Shown piece after piece: positions 8,617-16,174 of a stretch of DNA of 64,000 bases. Under the pieces are notes generated by a model that made no database searches, was not told where the DNA came from, and saw nothing but the letters and a program-made list of their open reading frames with translations. The stretch's first letter is position 1, and every line of letters starts with the position of its first letter. Made by a program: the position numbers and the translations under genes. This DNA is from Rhodococcus sp. B50 (GTDB taxonomy: Bacteria; Actinomycetota; Actinomycetes; Mycobacteriales; Mycobacteriaceae): NCBI RefSeq assembly GCF_013602415.1, contig NZ_WPAG02000003.1, positions 248,001 to 312,000 of the forward strand, in the 5' to 3' direction.

Positions 8617-8642
8617 GACGCGAGACAGCCTTTCGCGGACCA

Positions 8643-8681
8643 TCGATGAACCGAACCAGCAGTCCTGGTTCGGTTCATCGA
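8643..8681. terminator. Strong hairpin after the reductase gene
   Basis: A perfect 17-base inverted repeat (TCGATGAACCGAACCAG and its complement at 8665-8681) encloses a five-base loop, 26 bases downstream of the reductase stop. No long T-run follows, as is common for actinobacterial terminators. It separates the operon from the convergent pseudogene remnant and probably works in both directions. Confidence 0.75.
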
Positions 8682-8697
8682 CACGATTGTCCGGTTG

Positions 8698-9263
8698 TCA
8701 GCTCTTCGTGGGAGGCGCCAGGCCATCGGGAAGCGACGACGGGACATGTGGTCCCATCGCAATGTGTTCGAAGATGCCGATGCCTTCGATGCCGTCCGAG
8801 CGTCTTACCACGCAGAGTTGTCGTGCATGGACTTTTCCCTCGCTATCGGATCGAGGTCTGCGATTCTCCATTGCACGCGGAGCACGGATTCGCGTCCATG
8901 ATCTCGACCCTGCCCGCGTTGCGGATGGTAGTAACCCAGACCCTTCATCTGGAACACGGACCGCGGTTCGACCTCGACAATGAAGTCCATCGGCCCGCGG
9001 GGTCCGACTTTGATGGAAGCGTTCGACGGGCGACGGGTCCCTGGGACATAGTCGATATCGACCAGTACGTCGTCGGTACGGCACAACTCGCTGATCGGCT
9101 CGACTTCCTGGGGGTGCACACGCGGGGCACTCATAGCCAGACGCACATGGCTTACGCCATCAGGCGCTTCATGAACCGTGGCCTGAAGGAACGAGTCAGG
9201 AAAGTGCAAGACGCTCCACACGGCGTAGATCGGTTTGACTGCGCTGTTCATCATGTCTTCAGC
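8698..9263 (-). pseudogene. Truncated, frameshifted DUF7064/DUF7065-like protein remnant
   Basis: Reading backward from about 9254, MMNSAVKPIYAVWSVLHFPD and the following residues have the feel of a DUF7064-type protein, including VFQMKGLGYYHPQRGQGRDHG and VQWRIADLDP. The frame then ends at 8805, while the family-like tail GIEGIGIFEHIAMGPH continues in another frame to a stop at 8698. One frameshift near 8815-8830 therefore breaks the gene, and its N-terminal half was lost next to the IS3 remnant. The family assignment is from memory of the conserved tail. Confidence 0.5.
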
Positions 9264-9329
9264 TGTCGCTTGCCGGCGACAGGTCACCGACGCCCTGCCG
9301 GTCGAGCAGGTAGCAGATGGTTGCCCGGC

Positions 9330-9885
9330 CCTCGCCTCGTCGTCGGTCAGTCGACCGTCATAGGTGGCGTCCACATCGCCCTGAGCCCGAGCACGTCGGG
9401 GACCAGGCCCGTACACAGGTGACCAGCGATCGACCACCTCGCCAACCGTCACGAGCTCAGATCCAGCACCGTCGCCAGATACAAACCCACCGCCATCAAC
9501 TAGAGATAGATGAGGTCACCGACGTATCGGGCGTTCGGTGCGTTTGCGGTGAAATTCCCTCGGATCAGGTCCGGCACCGCGTCCGCGTCGGGATCGGGGC
9601 GGTGATGCGCACCGATTTGCACAGGTACACCCCAACGATCCCGTGCTCACGTATGACCCGCTCGACCCGCTTGTAGTTCACCTCGATCCCGACCTCGCGC
9701 AGTTCAGCCGTGATACGTGGGGCACCGTAGATGCCGTCCGAGTCGGCGTGCATGACGCGGATCCGCGTCGCGATCTCCGCGTCGGCCCGGACGCGCTCGG
9801 CACGGACCGGCGCGGCGGCAAGCCACAGGTAGAACCTCGAGTGGGAAACGTCGAGAATCTGGCACAACCACTTCACCTTCAGCAA
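9330..9885 (-). pseudogene. IS3 OrfB (DDE transposase) remnant
   Basis: The N-terminal part reads MLKVKWLCQILDVSHSRFYL and continues with GIYGAPRITAELREVGIEVNYKRVERVIREHGIVG, an ordinary HTH_21 region. Past position 9585 the family continues only in a different frame (DLIRGNFTANAPNARYVGDL, then YLATVLDLSS, RWSIAGHLCTGLV), interrupted by stops near 9500 and 9460. The first catalytic Asp (GDL) is visible, but the rest of the DDE core is lost. It cannot encode a functional transposase. Confidence 0.75.
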
Positions 9886-9918
9886 TGTCGCGGTGGTGGT
9901 CGACGAACTGGAAGCGGC

Positions 9919-10272
9919 TCACCAGTTGGTCTCGCCCGCGAAATATCTCGCCGTCCTCCTCAGGATCTCCCGCTCGGTTTCGAGCTTCCGGATCTCGGTC
10001 TTGAACTGCTTGTCTTCTTCCTCCAAAACCGGACTGGGACGATATCTCCCACGCCCGGGCCGCCGACCGCGCGCCACCCCCGGGGCCTGGAGTTCGGCCG
10101 TGGAGGTGCCGGTGCGTTTGCGTGCGGCCCGCGCCCAGTTACGCAGAGTCTCGCGGCTGACGCCCAGGTCGTTGCCGATGCCGTCGAAGGTGTGGCTCGG
10201 GTCGGACAGGTACAGCGCAACGGCATCGGCCTTGAACTCCGCCGAGTACGCCTTCATCACCATCAGTGACAT
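9919..10272 (-). CDS. IS3-family transposase OrfA
   Basis: This 117-residue OrfA has the HTH region KAYSAEFKADAVALYLSDPS near the start, GIGNDLGVSRETLRNWARAA as the recognition helix, and a C-terminal leucine-rich coiled coil (EEEDKQFKTEIRKLETEREI) that mediates multimerisation and ends in LRRTARYFAGETNW. In an active IS3 element the OrfB frame would be joined by -1 frameshifting near 9920. Since OrfB is broken, this protein can only act as a DNA-binding remnant, possibly dampening related elements. Confidence 0.8.
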   Translation of the reverse strand: MSLMVMKAYSAEFKADAVALYLSDPSHTFDGIGNDLGVSRETLRNWARAARKRTGTSTAELQAPGVARGRRPGRGRYRPSPVLEEEDKQFKTEIRKLETEREILRRTARYFAGETNW

Positions 10273-10389
10273 CTCTTCTTCTGGAACCTTCCCGACCCAG
10301 TGTTCACGAGATCCTCACTCAGGGAACCCCTTCAAGCGGCGATTGCTGCGCACCTGCCATCTCGCTGCCCTGTCGAGCCTGAACACAGT

Positions 10390-10496
10390 CTTACTTCACG
10401 CCGGTTCTACGACCGCACACGTGCCGGAGGAAAAAGCCACAAGTAGGCGTTGGTCCCACGTGCACGCCGGCGGATCACTACCTTGTGGGCGTTTCC
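10390..10496 (+). pseudogene. IS110-type transposase C-terminal fragment
   Basis: Reading LTSRRFYDRTRAGGKSHK, a stop, then ALVPRARRRITTLWAF gives the recognisable tail of IS110-family transposases (FYdRKRAeGKsH..AL.aLARRRi.vLWA). One in-frame stop and no upstream body show it is debris left by an earlier element. It is joined directly to an AAA ATPase tail. Confidence 0.5.
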
Positions 10497-10513
10497 GCGC
10501 GCCCCCCGCCACC

Positions 10514-10701
10514 GCGAACAGAACCTTCTGAAACCACCGGAGGTCTCCGAATCCCTCGATTGGGCGCGCGCACTGCTCGCCCTCGACCGCGACATCCTCG
10601 ACGCGGCGACTGCCGCCGCGACACCCGGTGCCGTGCTGAAGTATCGCGAGGACATCGACCGGGTCACCCGCGCCGGACTCGACAACCAGGCCGTCGAATG
10701 A
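10514..10701 (+). pseudogene. C-terminal fragment of a MoxR/CoxD-like AAA+ ATPase
   Basis: The frame gives LLKPPEVSESLDWARALLAL, then ...GAVLKYREDIDRV, matching my recollection of the C-terminal lid of CoxD-type MoxR ATPases that accompany CO dehydrogenase-like molybdoenzymes. The ATPase core is missing and the upstream junction is with an IS110 tail. It suggests that a cox-like locus once lay here and was deleted by mobile-element activity. Confidence 0.45.
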
Positions 10702-10765
10702 GGTCGAATGAGAATGGGGGATGACAGCGGTGGGGCGACGATCGCCGTCACCCCACCGCGGGCCG

Positions 10766-11227
10766 TCATTCCGTGAACAGGCACCCATTGATCGTCAGTT
10801 CGATCCCACTCCCCCGCTTGATCGTGTTGTAGATCGGGCACGCGGCGACGAACTTGCGCCCGAGCGCAACGGCGTCCTCGTACTCGACTCCGCAGACCTG
10901 GATCTCGAGCACGGTACGGTCGTACCGGGTCGGATCCACGGTGCCGCGGGTGTGGGCGGCGCGGGTGACGATCCCGTCGATCTGCAGGCCGTCCTGCTTC
11001 GCATTGTGCTCGAAGTTGGCCATCGCACAGGACGTGAGTGCGGCCAGGAGCAGTTCGCCCGCGTGCACGGCCTCACCCCCGGCGAGTCGCGAGTCGGTGA
11101 CGAGATGGTTGCTGCGGGCACTGACGACGAAGCGTCCGGTCTCGGTGGTCACCGTTCCCGTGACCACCGCATCGTGCTCCGTCACGTTTCCGATCCCGGG
11201 AGCATCCGTCCGTCCGGCCGCGCTCAT
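10766..11227 (-). CDS. OsmC-family protein
   Basis: This 153-residue protein has the two OsmC/Ohr cysteines, Cys67 in LAALTSCAMANFE and Cys130 in FVAACPIYNTIKRG. These form the peroxide-reducing centre of a cytoplasmic thiol peroxidase that acts on organic hydroperoxides. The ATG at 11227 overlaps the stop of the monooxygenase gene (ATGA), so it is the last gene of the sulfur-type operon. OsmC-like genes often accompany sulfonate/dibenzothiophene-type monooxygenases in actinomycetes, perhaps to handle peroxide from uncoupled flavin chemistry; that role is inferred. Confidence 0.85.
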   Translation of the reverse strand: MSAAGRTDAPGIGNVTEHDAVVTGTVTTETGRFVVSARSNHLVTDSRLAGGEAVHAGELLLAALTSCAMANFEHNAKQDGLQIDGIVTRAAHTRGTVDPTRYDRTVLEIQVCGVEYEDAVALGRKFVAACPIYNTIKRGSGIELTINGCLFTE

Positions 11228-12573
11228 CCCTGAACCCCGGAACGCCGCTGCCATTCACCGGAGGCGGGGCGGGTCAGCCCGAGATTCTCCCGCAGGGTCG
11301 AGCCCTCGTACTCGGTGCGGAAGATGCCGCGCTTCTGCAGCTGTGGCACGACCTGCCGGGTGAAGGTCTCGAAGCCACCGGGCTGATAGGGCACCTGCAG
11401 GGTGAACCCGTCGGCGGCGCCGTCCTCGAACCAGTCCTGCAGACCGTCCGCGACCTCATCCGCGGTTCCGATGAAGTTACCTTCGTACCGTCCGCCGTAC
11501 TGCTTGCCGAGCTGCCGCAGTGTCAACCCCTCGCGCTCGGTGATCTCGCGGACCTCGTGGTAGTGCCCGGCCACACCGGGCACCTCGACCTCGGGGAGAC
11601 GCTCGTCGAGCGGGAAGGTCGAAAGGTCGACGTCGAGGTGGTATGCGAGCGTGGACAATCCACCGATCGGCGGTACCAGTTCGAAGATCTCGTCGGCGAG
11701 TTCCTTCGCGCGTGCGGTGGTGGACCCGACCACCGGCGTGATCGACGGGAGGATCTTGATCTCCTCCGGATCGCGCCCGAACGTCGCGGCCCGCTCCTTG
11801 ATCTCGGTGTAGAACGCCTGCGCCGATTCCTTGGAGGCGTGGCTGCAGAAGATCACGTCCGACCAGCGGGCGGCGAAGTCCTTGCCCTTCGAGGACGCGC
11901 CGGCCTGAATGAGCACCGGATAGCCCTGCGGTGGACGGGGAACGTTCAGCGGCCCCTGCACCGAGAAGTAGCGGCCCTTGTGATCAACCCGATGGACTTT
12001 GTCGGGGTCGGCGAACAGGGGCTGCTCGACGTCGAGCACGAGGGCGTCGTCGTCCCAGCTGTCCCAGAGCTTGCCTGTCACCTCGAGGAACTCGTCGGCA
12101 CGCTCATACCGCGTGGAGCGGTCGAACTGCTCGTCGAGGTTGAAGTTCCGCGCCTCGGACTCCTGGAAGGAGGTCACGATGTTCCACGCCGCACGACCAC
12201 CGGAGAGGTGGTCGAGGCTGGCGAACGACCGTGCCACGGTGAACGGTTGCGCGTAGGTCGTCGAGACCGTCGCGGCGAGGCCGAGGTGACGGGTCACGGC
12301 CGCCATCGACGCGATGACCGGCAGCGGATCGATCCGCAGGGACCCGAGGGCGCCGTACCGCAGTTGCGAATCGGTGCTGCCGCCGAAACGGTCCGGCACA
12401 GAAACGATGTCGGCGAAGAAGGCCAGGTCGAACCGGCCGTCCTCGAGAGTGCGGGCCATGTTCTGGTAATAGCTCGCATCGAGCCAGCCGGGCACCGAGT
12501 CGGGCAGGCGCCACCCACCGGGGCGGCCCGGTCCCGCGGTGATGAACGCGGCGAGATGCATCTTCTTGGTCAC
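11224..12573 (-). CDS. FMNH2-dependent luciferase-like monooxygenase (NtaA/SnaA/DszA family)
   Basis: This 449-residue TIM-barrel flavin monooxygenase shows the family pattern of NtaA, SnaA and DszA: ASYYQNMARTLEDGRFDLAF near 33-52, DPLPVIASMAAVTRHLGLAA near 81-100, SFASLDHLSGGRAAWNIVTS near 116-135, and a C-terminal FTLQVPYQPGGFETFTRQVVPQLQ region. It takes reduced FMN from a separate reductase and oxidises sulfur- or nitrogen-containing substrates. The GTG at 12573 follows AGGAG. It sits between the substrate-binding lipoprotein and OsmC in an operon with an ABC importer, so an imported organosulfur compound is the best guess. No flavin reductase is encoded in this operon. Confidence 0.85.
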   Translation of the reverse strand: MTKKMHLAAFITAGPGRPGGWRLPDSVPGWLDASYYQNMARTLEDGRFDLAFFADIVSVPDRFGGSTDSQLRYGALGSLRIDPLPVIASMAAVTRHLGLAATVSTTYAQPFTVARSFASLDHLSGGRAAWNIVTSFQESEARNFNLDEQFDRSTRYERADEFLEVTGKLWDSWDDDALVLDVEQPLFADPDKVHRVDHKGRYFSVQGPLNVPRPPQGYPVLIQAGASSKGKDFAARWSDVIFCSHASKESAQAFYTEIKERAATFGRDPEEIKILPSITPVVGSTTARAKELADEIFELVPPIGGLSTLAYHLDVDLSTFPLDERLPEVEVPGVAGHYHEVREITEREGLTLRQLGKQYGGRYEGNFIGTADEVADGLQDWFEDGAADGFTLQVPYQPGGFETFTRQVVPQLQKRGIFRTEYEGSTLRENLGLTRPASGEWQRRSGVQG

Positions 12574-12611
12574 GAGAACTCCTGACTTGCTGTGTACCGG
12601 AGAGAATCCGG

Positions 12612-13691
12612 TCAGACCTTCGCCAGTTCGGCGTTGACGGCGGCACGGACGGAGTCGAAGCGGCTGTCGGACAGCCAGCTCCGCACGTCGACCGTCTCCG
12701 GGTACACCCCGAGGGCGTGGAAGTTGTCGGCGAGGTCCTGGGTCCCGTCGATCGCATCGGTGTCCACCACGGTGAACTCACCTGCCCCCGAGTAGGACAG
12801 GCGGCGGTCGACGACGAGATCTCGGTAGACCTCCTTCTCGAGTTGCGAGTCGCCGAAGCCTCCGAGAGCGGCGAACTCGTCGACCGCGACGTCGGGCTGC
12901 GCCTCGATCCAGCGCTGCGCGTCGCGGACGTTGCGTGCGAGCTTCGCGGCGATCTCGGGATGCTCGAAGGCGAACTTCTCACTGGCGACGAAGAACGCGT
13001 AGTCGTAGGTCTTCACGTCGGGCAGCGTGTCGGCGTCGTGCTTGCGGCGGGCCAGCTCGATCGTGGGCTGCCAATTGATCCACGCGTCGACCTTGCCCTG
13101 CGCGAAGGCTGCCTCGGCGTCGGCGGCGGTGAGATTGCTGTACTCGATGTCGTCGAGGGTCAGACCCGCGGTCTCGAGGTACTTGACCAGGCTGTAGGTA
13201 CCGGTAGTGCCCTGCTGATCGGCGACCTTGCGGCCCTTCAGATCCGCGGCGCTCCGGATGTCGGACCCCTTGGGTACGAGGATGTCGACCTCGTTGCTCG
13301 GCAGCGGGTAGGCGACGAGCGGCACGAACGGCACGTTGCCACCGATGCCGTAGATCACCGCGGTGGCGGTGGCAAAGGAGAAGTCGATGCTGCCGGCCTT
13401 GATCGCCTCCATGACGGGGAGGGATGCCGTGAAACCGGACTGGAAATTCACCGGCACACCGAGATCGGCGGAGACGTCGAATCCGCCGATGTTGTGGGAG
13501 AGCACGGCGCCGGGTTCGGCCTTGCCGTCGCCGATGAGTGCGTACCGGACCTCCGTGAGCTCACCGCCGTTCGCAGAATCGTCCGAGCCGCACGCGCTGA
13601 GGGCACCGAGGCCGGCGAGTCCGAGCGCGCCGATGCCTGCGGCACGCAGGAACCCGCGGCGGTCGAGGACGGGACGGGGCAGAGCATTCAT
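12612..13691 (-). CDS. ABC transporter substrate-binding lipoprotein (SsuA/TauA-like)
   Basis: This 359-residue periplasmic-binding protein carries a signal with a twin-arginine start (DRRGFLRAAG, Arg11-Arg12) and a lipobox LSAC with Cys34, so it is probably exported by Tat and lipid-anchored outside the membrane. The mature part resembles NMT1/SsuA aliphatic sulfonate or taurine binders (VRYALIGDGKAEPGAVLSHN, then AGSIDFSFATATAVIYG and KGRKVADQQGTTGTYSLVKY). The ATG at 13691 is preceded by GAAAGG; a longer reading frame overlaps the ATPase gene and is not needed. It delivers substrate to the permease encoded upstream in the operon. Confidence 0.88.
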   Translation of the reverse strand: MNALPRPVLDRRGFLRAAGIGALGLAGLGALSACGSDDSANGGELTEVRYALIGDGKAEPGAVLSHNIGGFDVSADLGVPVNFQSGFTASLPVMEAIKAGSIDFSFATATAVIYGIGGNVPFVPLVAYPLPSNEVDILVPKGSDIRSAADLKGRKVADQQGTTGTYSLVKYLETAGLTLDDIEYSNLTAADAEAAFAQGKVDAWINWQPTIELARRKHDADTLPDVKTYDYAFFVASEKFAFEHPEIAAKLARNVRDAQRWIEAQPDVAVDEFAALGGFGDSQLEKEVYRDLVVDRRLSYSGAGEFTVVDTDAIDGTQDLADNFHALGVYPETVDVRSWLSDSRFDSVRAAVNAELAKV

Positions 13692-13731
13692 AATACTGGG
13701 GACCTTTCGGGGGATCTGGGACAGCGAGGGG

Positions 13732-14484
13732 TCAGGATCCGGTCGCTGCATGTACCGCGCGGTCGGCCTCGAGCAGACCGTCGAGCAGCTCTTCCTTCCA
13801 CGCCGCGAGCTGCGCATCGCCGCGGTGACGCGGGCGTGCCTGGGGCACACGGAGATCGCGCGTGATGCCCTGCGGGGTGAGCAGCAGAACGCGATCGGCG
13901 AGAACGAGTGCTTCCTCGACGTCGTGGGTGACGAGCAGGACGGTGCGCGGATGTTCGGCGAGGATGTTCTCGAGGAGCTGTTGCATCGTGACCCGGGTGA
14001 TGGCGTCGAGCGCGCCGAACGGTTCGTCGAGCAGCAGGACGTCGGGGCGGTGCATCAGTGCCCGGGCGAGCGCGACACGCTGGCGCTGTCCGCCGGACAG
14101 CTCTGCGGGCCAGGCCTTCTCACGGCCGGTGAGACCGACCTGTGCGAGCAGTTCGGCGGCCTTGTCCCGCTGCCCCTTCGTGCCCAGGGTGACGTTGTCG
14201 AGCACCGACTTCCACGGCAGGAGCCGATCCTCCTGGAACATCATCCGAGCGGTCGGCCCGCCCGCCGGTACGTCCCCGATCGGAGTCATGGCGCCCGAGC
14301 TGGGTTCCTCGAGTCCGGCGAGGATGCGCAGCAGGGTCGACTTACCGACGCCGCTGGGGCCGAGGATGGCGACGAAGTCGCCGGGGTCGATGGTCAGGTC
14401 GAGATCACGGAGAACCTGGTTGTCGCCGTAGCGGCGTCCGATGGAGGCCAGTTCGAGGCCGACGAGTCCGCGGGCGGTGGTCAT
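13732..14484 (-). CDS. ABC transporter ATP-binding protein (SsuB-like)
   Basis: This is a 250-residue ABC ATPase with Walker A GPSGVGKST (42-50), Q-loop MMFQEDRLLPW, signature LSGGQRQR (129-136), Walker B VLLLDEP and the H-loop VTHDVEEA. MFQEDRLLPW is typical of nitrate/sulfonate/taurine importers. The ATG at 14484 overlaps the permease stop. It energises import of the compound bound by the lipoprotein encoded next. Confidence 0.92.
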   Translation of the reverse strand: MTTARGLVGLELASIGRRYGDNQVLRDLDLTIDPGDFVAILGPSGVGKSTLLRILAGLEEPSSGAMTPIGDVPAGGPTARMMFQEDRLLPWKSVLDNVTLGTKGQRDKAAELLAQVGLTGREKAWPAELSGGQRQRVALARALMHRPDVLLLDEPFGALDAITRVTMQQLLENILAEHPRTVLLVTHDVEEALVLADRVLLLTPQGITRDLRVPQARPRHRGDAQLAAWKEELLDGLLEADRAVHAATGS

Positions 14485-15320
14485 CGTGCCGCCTTCCGGT
14501 AGTTCGGATTCCAGCGCAGCACGCGGGCCTCGATGAAGCGGGTGATCTGGTCGGCGAGCAGGCCCGCACCGGCGTAGAGGACGATCGCGAGGACGATGCG
14601 TTCGTTGCGGAGCATCTCGCGGCCGTTCTGCGCGAGGTAGCCGATACCTTCGCGGGTGGCGATGGTCTCGGCGATGACGAGGGTCAGCCACGCGACGCCG
14701 AGGGCGTACCGGATGCCGGTGAGGATCATAGGCATCGCGCCGGGGACGATCACCTCACGGATCAATTGACCACGACCGAGCCCGTACGACCTGCCGAGCT
14801 GGATGAGCTTCTCGTCGACCGTGCGGATGCCACTGACGGTGTTGAGGTAGACCGGGAAGATCACGCCGAGGGTCACGAGCAGGACCTTGGGCATCTCCCC
14901 GATACCGAACGCCGCGATAAGCAGCGGCACGAGGGCGAGATGGGGCAGCGCGCGCACCATCTGGAGGGTGCGGTCGAATAGGCCTTCGGCGATGCGGGAC
15001 AGGCCGACGGCGAAGCCGAAGGCGAGACCGATTGCGGCGCCGACGACGAATCCGACGGCGATACGGCGCAGGCTCACCAGGATGTGCGGTTGCAGTTCAC
15101 CGGTCGACCACAGCGACCGCGCGGCGTCGATGACGTCCGTGGGCGGCGGCAGGATCGCCGCGGAGATCACACCGGTGCTCGACGCCCACTGCCATCCGAC
15201 GAGGACGAGCACGGGCACGACCCAGGGCAGCAGGGCCGTCCAGTGCGGGGTGCGCAGGCGGCCGAGGCCGCGGCCCGGTGCCGTGACGGCGGGCGCGACG
15301 GAAACGGTGGCGTCGCTCAT
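14481..15320 (-). CDS. ABC transporter permease (SsuC-like)
   Basis: This 279-residue inner-membrane permease has about six transmembrane helices and the cytoplasmic EAA loop (GRSYGLGRGQLIREVIVPGA near 193-212) of BPD_transp_1 importers in the SsuC/TauC group. The N-terminus is a short hydrophilic arm, then LLPWVVPVLVLVGWQWAS. The ATG at 15320 overlaps the stop of a 14-codon leader ORF. The order permease, ATPase, binding protein, monooxygenase, OsmC makes one minus-strand operon. Confidence 0.9.
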   Translation of the reverse strand: MSDATVSVAPAVTAPGRGLGRLRTPHWTALLPWVVPVLVLVGWQWASSTGVISAAILPPPTDVIDAARSLWSTGELQPHILVSLRRIAVGFVVGAAIGLAFGFAVGLSRIAEGLFDRTLQMVRALPHLALVPLLIAAFGIGEMPKVLLVTLGVIFPVYLNTVSGIRTVDEKLIQLGRSYGLGRGQLIREVIVPGAMPMILTGIRYALGVAWLTLVIAETIATREGIGYLAQNGREMLRNERIVLAIVLYAGAGLLADQITRFIEARVLRWNPNYRKAAR

Positions 15321-15361
15321 CGCCGGTTCCCGAGGCCGGGTCGTGCGGTGTGGTCGGTCAT
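15317..15361 (-). CDS. 14-residue leader ORF translationally coupled to the ABC permease
   Basis: ATG at 15361 opens MTDHTARPGLGNRR, whose TGA overlaps the permease ATG (ATGA). GGGAGAA lies just upstream at a proper spacing, while the permease itself has no good site of its own. It therefore probably starts translation of the operon by coupling, or acts as an attenuator peptide. It contains no cysteine, unlike known actinobacterial cysteine-attenuator leaders. Confidence 0.45.
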   Translation of the reverse strand: MTDHTARPGLGNRR

Positions 15362-15426
15362 GTCTTCTCCCTGTCGGTGATGCGTTCGCACGGCACGCTA
15401 CGTTCGAATGAACGCAAATGTCGTCA

Positions 15427-15460
15427 TTTGTATACACATGAATTCAAAAGGTGTACAAAG
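15427..15460. promoter_or_regulatory. Inverted repeat in the GntR/ABC operon divergent promoter
   Basis: TTTGTATACAC (15427-15437) and GTGTACAAAG (15451-15460) form an imperfect inverted repeat in an AT-rich patch between the divergent operon and gntR. The location and the TGTAnAC-type arms suit an operator for the adjacent GntR protein; the link is inference. Confidence 0.45.
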
Positions 15461-15538
15461 CATGCACCCCGTGGTAGTCCTGGTCCGGCGGTCCGGGATC
15501 TGAGACCGGTGCCACACCAGTCGGCAGGAGGACACGAG

Positions 15539-16174
15539 ATGGCGATCACGACGGGGAATCCGTACCGCGAACTGCGAAGACGGATCCTGGACGGGGTGCA
15601 CCCGCCGGGCGATCTGCTCGTCCCCGCCACGGTGGGCGAGCAGCTGGGCGTGTCCCGGACACCCGTTCGCGAAGCCCTCATGCGCCTAGAGATCGAGGGT
15701 CTCGTGACGAAGGTCTCACGCGGATTCCGGGTCCTCGAACGCAGCCAGGAGGAGATCCTCGACATCTGCGAAGCGCGGATCGCACTCGAATCGGCCGTCG
15801 CCCTGTCCGCCGCGCAACGGCGCACCGAACTCGATCTCGCGAGACTGCGCCGCAGCCTCGACGAGGCCCGCGCAGAACGATTCCCCGCCAGCCGGCTGCG
15901 GCTGCACGCGGAATGGCACGTGGCGCTGCGACTCGCCGCCCACAACCCCACCATCGCCGAACTGATGGAACTGCTCGACGCCCGGCTGCACGTCTACGAC
16001 GGCAAGGCGTCGCGAACCCCGGCGAATCTCGACCTCATCGAACGCGAACACGAGGCCCTCTACGAGGCCATCGCCGAAGGAGACGGCGAACGCGCCCAGG
16101 AACTGATGGTCGCCCACCAGAGACGCACCCGGGACCTGCGGATCGCCGAGATGGCCGAGTCGTCGAATCGCTGA
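15539..16174 (+). CDS. GntR-family regulator (FCD type)
   Basis: This 211-residue regulator has an N-terminal winged helix (YRELRRRILDGVHPPGDLLV, then GEQLGVSRTPVREALMRLEI) and a helical FCD ligand domain (EARIALESAVALSAAQ, RLRLHAEWHVALRLAAHNP) with the His/Asp metal-site pattern. The ATG at 15539 follows GGCAGGAGGA. It is transcribed divergently from the ABC/monooxygenase operon and most likely represses it in response to the substrate. The ligand is unknown. Confidence 0.88.
   Translation: MAITTGNPYRELRRRILDGVHPPGDLLVPATVGEQLGVSRTPVREALMRLEIEGLVTKVSRGFRVLERSQEEILDICEARIALESAVALSAAQRRTELDLARLRRSLDEARAERFPASRLRLHAEWHVALRLAAHNPTIAELMELLDARLHVYDGKASRTPANLDLIEREHEALYEAIAEGDGERAQELMVAHQRRTRDLRIAEMAESSNR

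Larger units (their letters stand above)
9330..10272 (-). mobile_element. Decayed IS3-family insertion sequence
   Basis: An intact OrfA frame (9919-10272) and a broken OrfB (from 9885 down to about 9330) have the usual IS3 order on the minus strand. OrfB shifts frame near 9585 and its integrase-core region carries two internal stops. Terminal inverted repeats were not identified, so the left limit is set by where rve-like similarity fades. The element lies between a DUF7064-like remnant and other transposase debris. Confidence 0.75.

Noticed and set aside
8805..9452. 215-codon minus-strand frame as an intact gene
   Set aside because: Its first 60 residues are the IS3 transposase region in the wrong frame, and the rest is a truncated, frameshifted DUF7064-like fragment.
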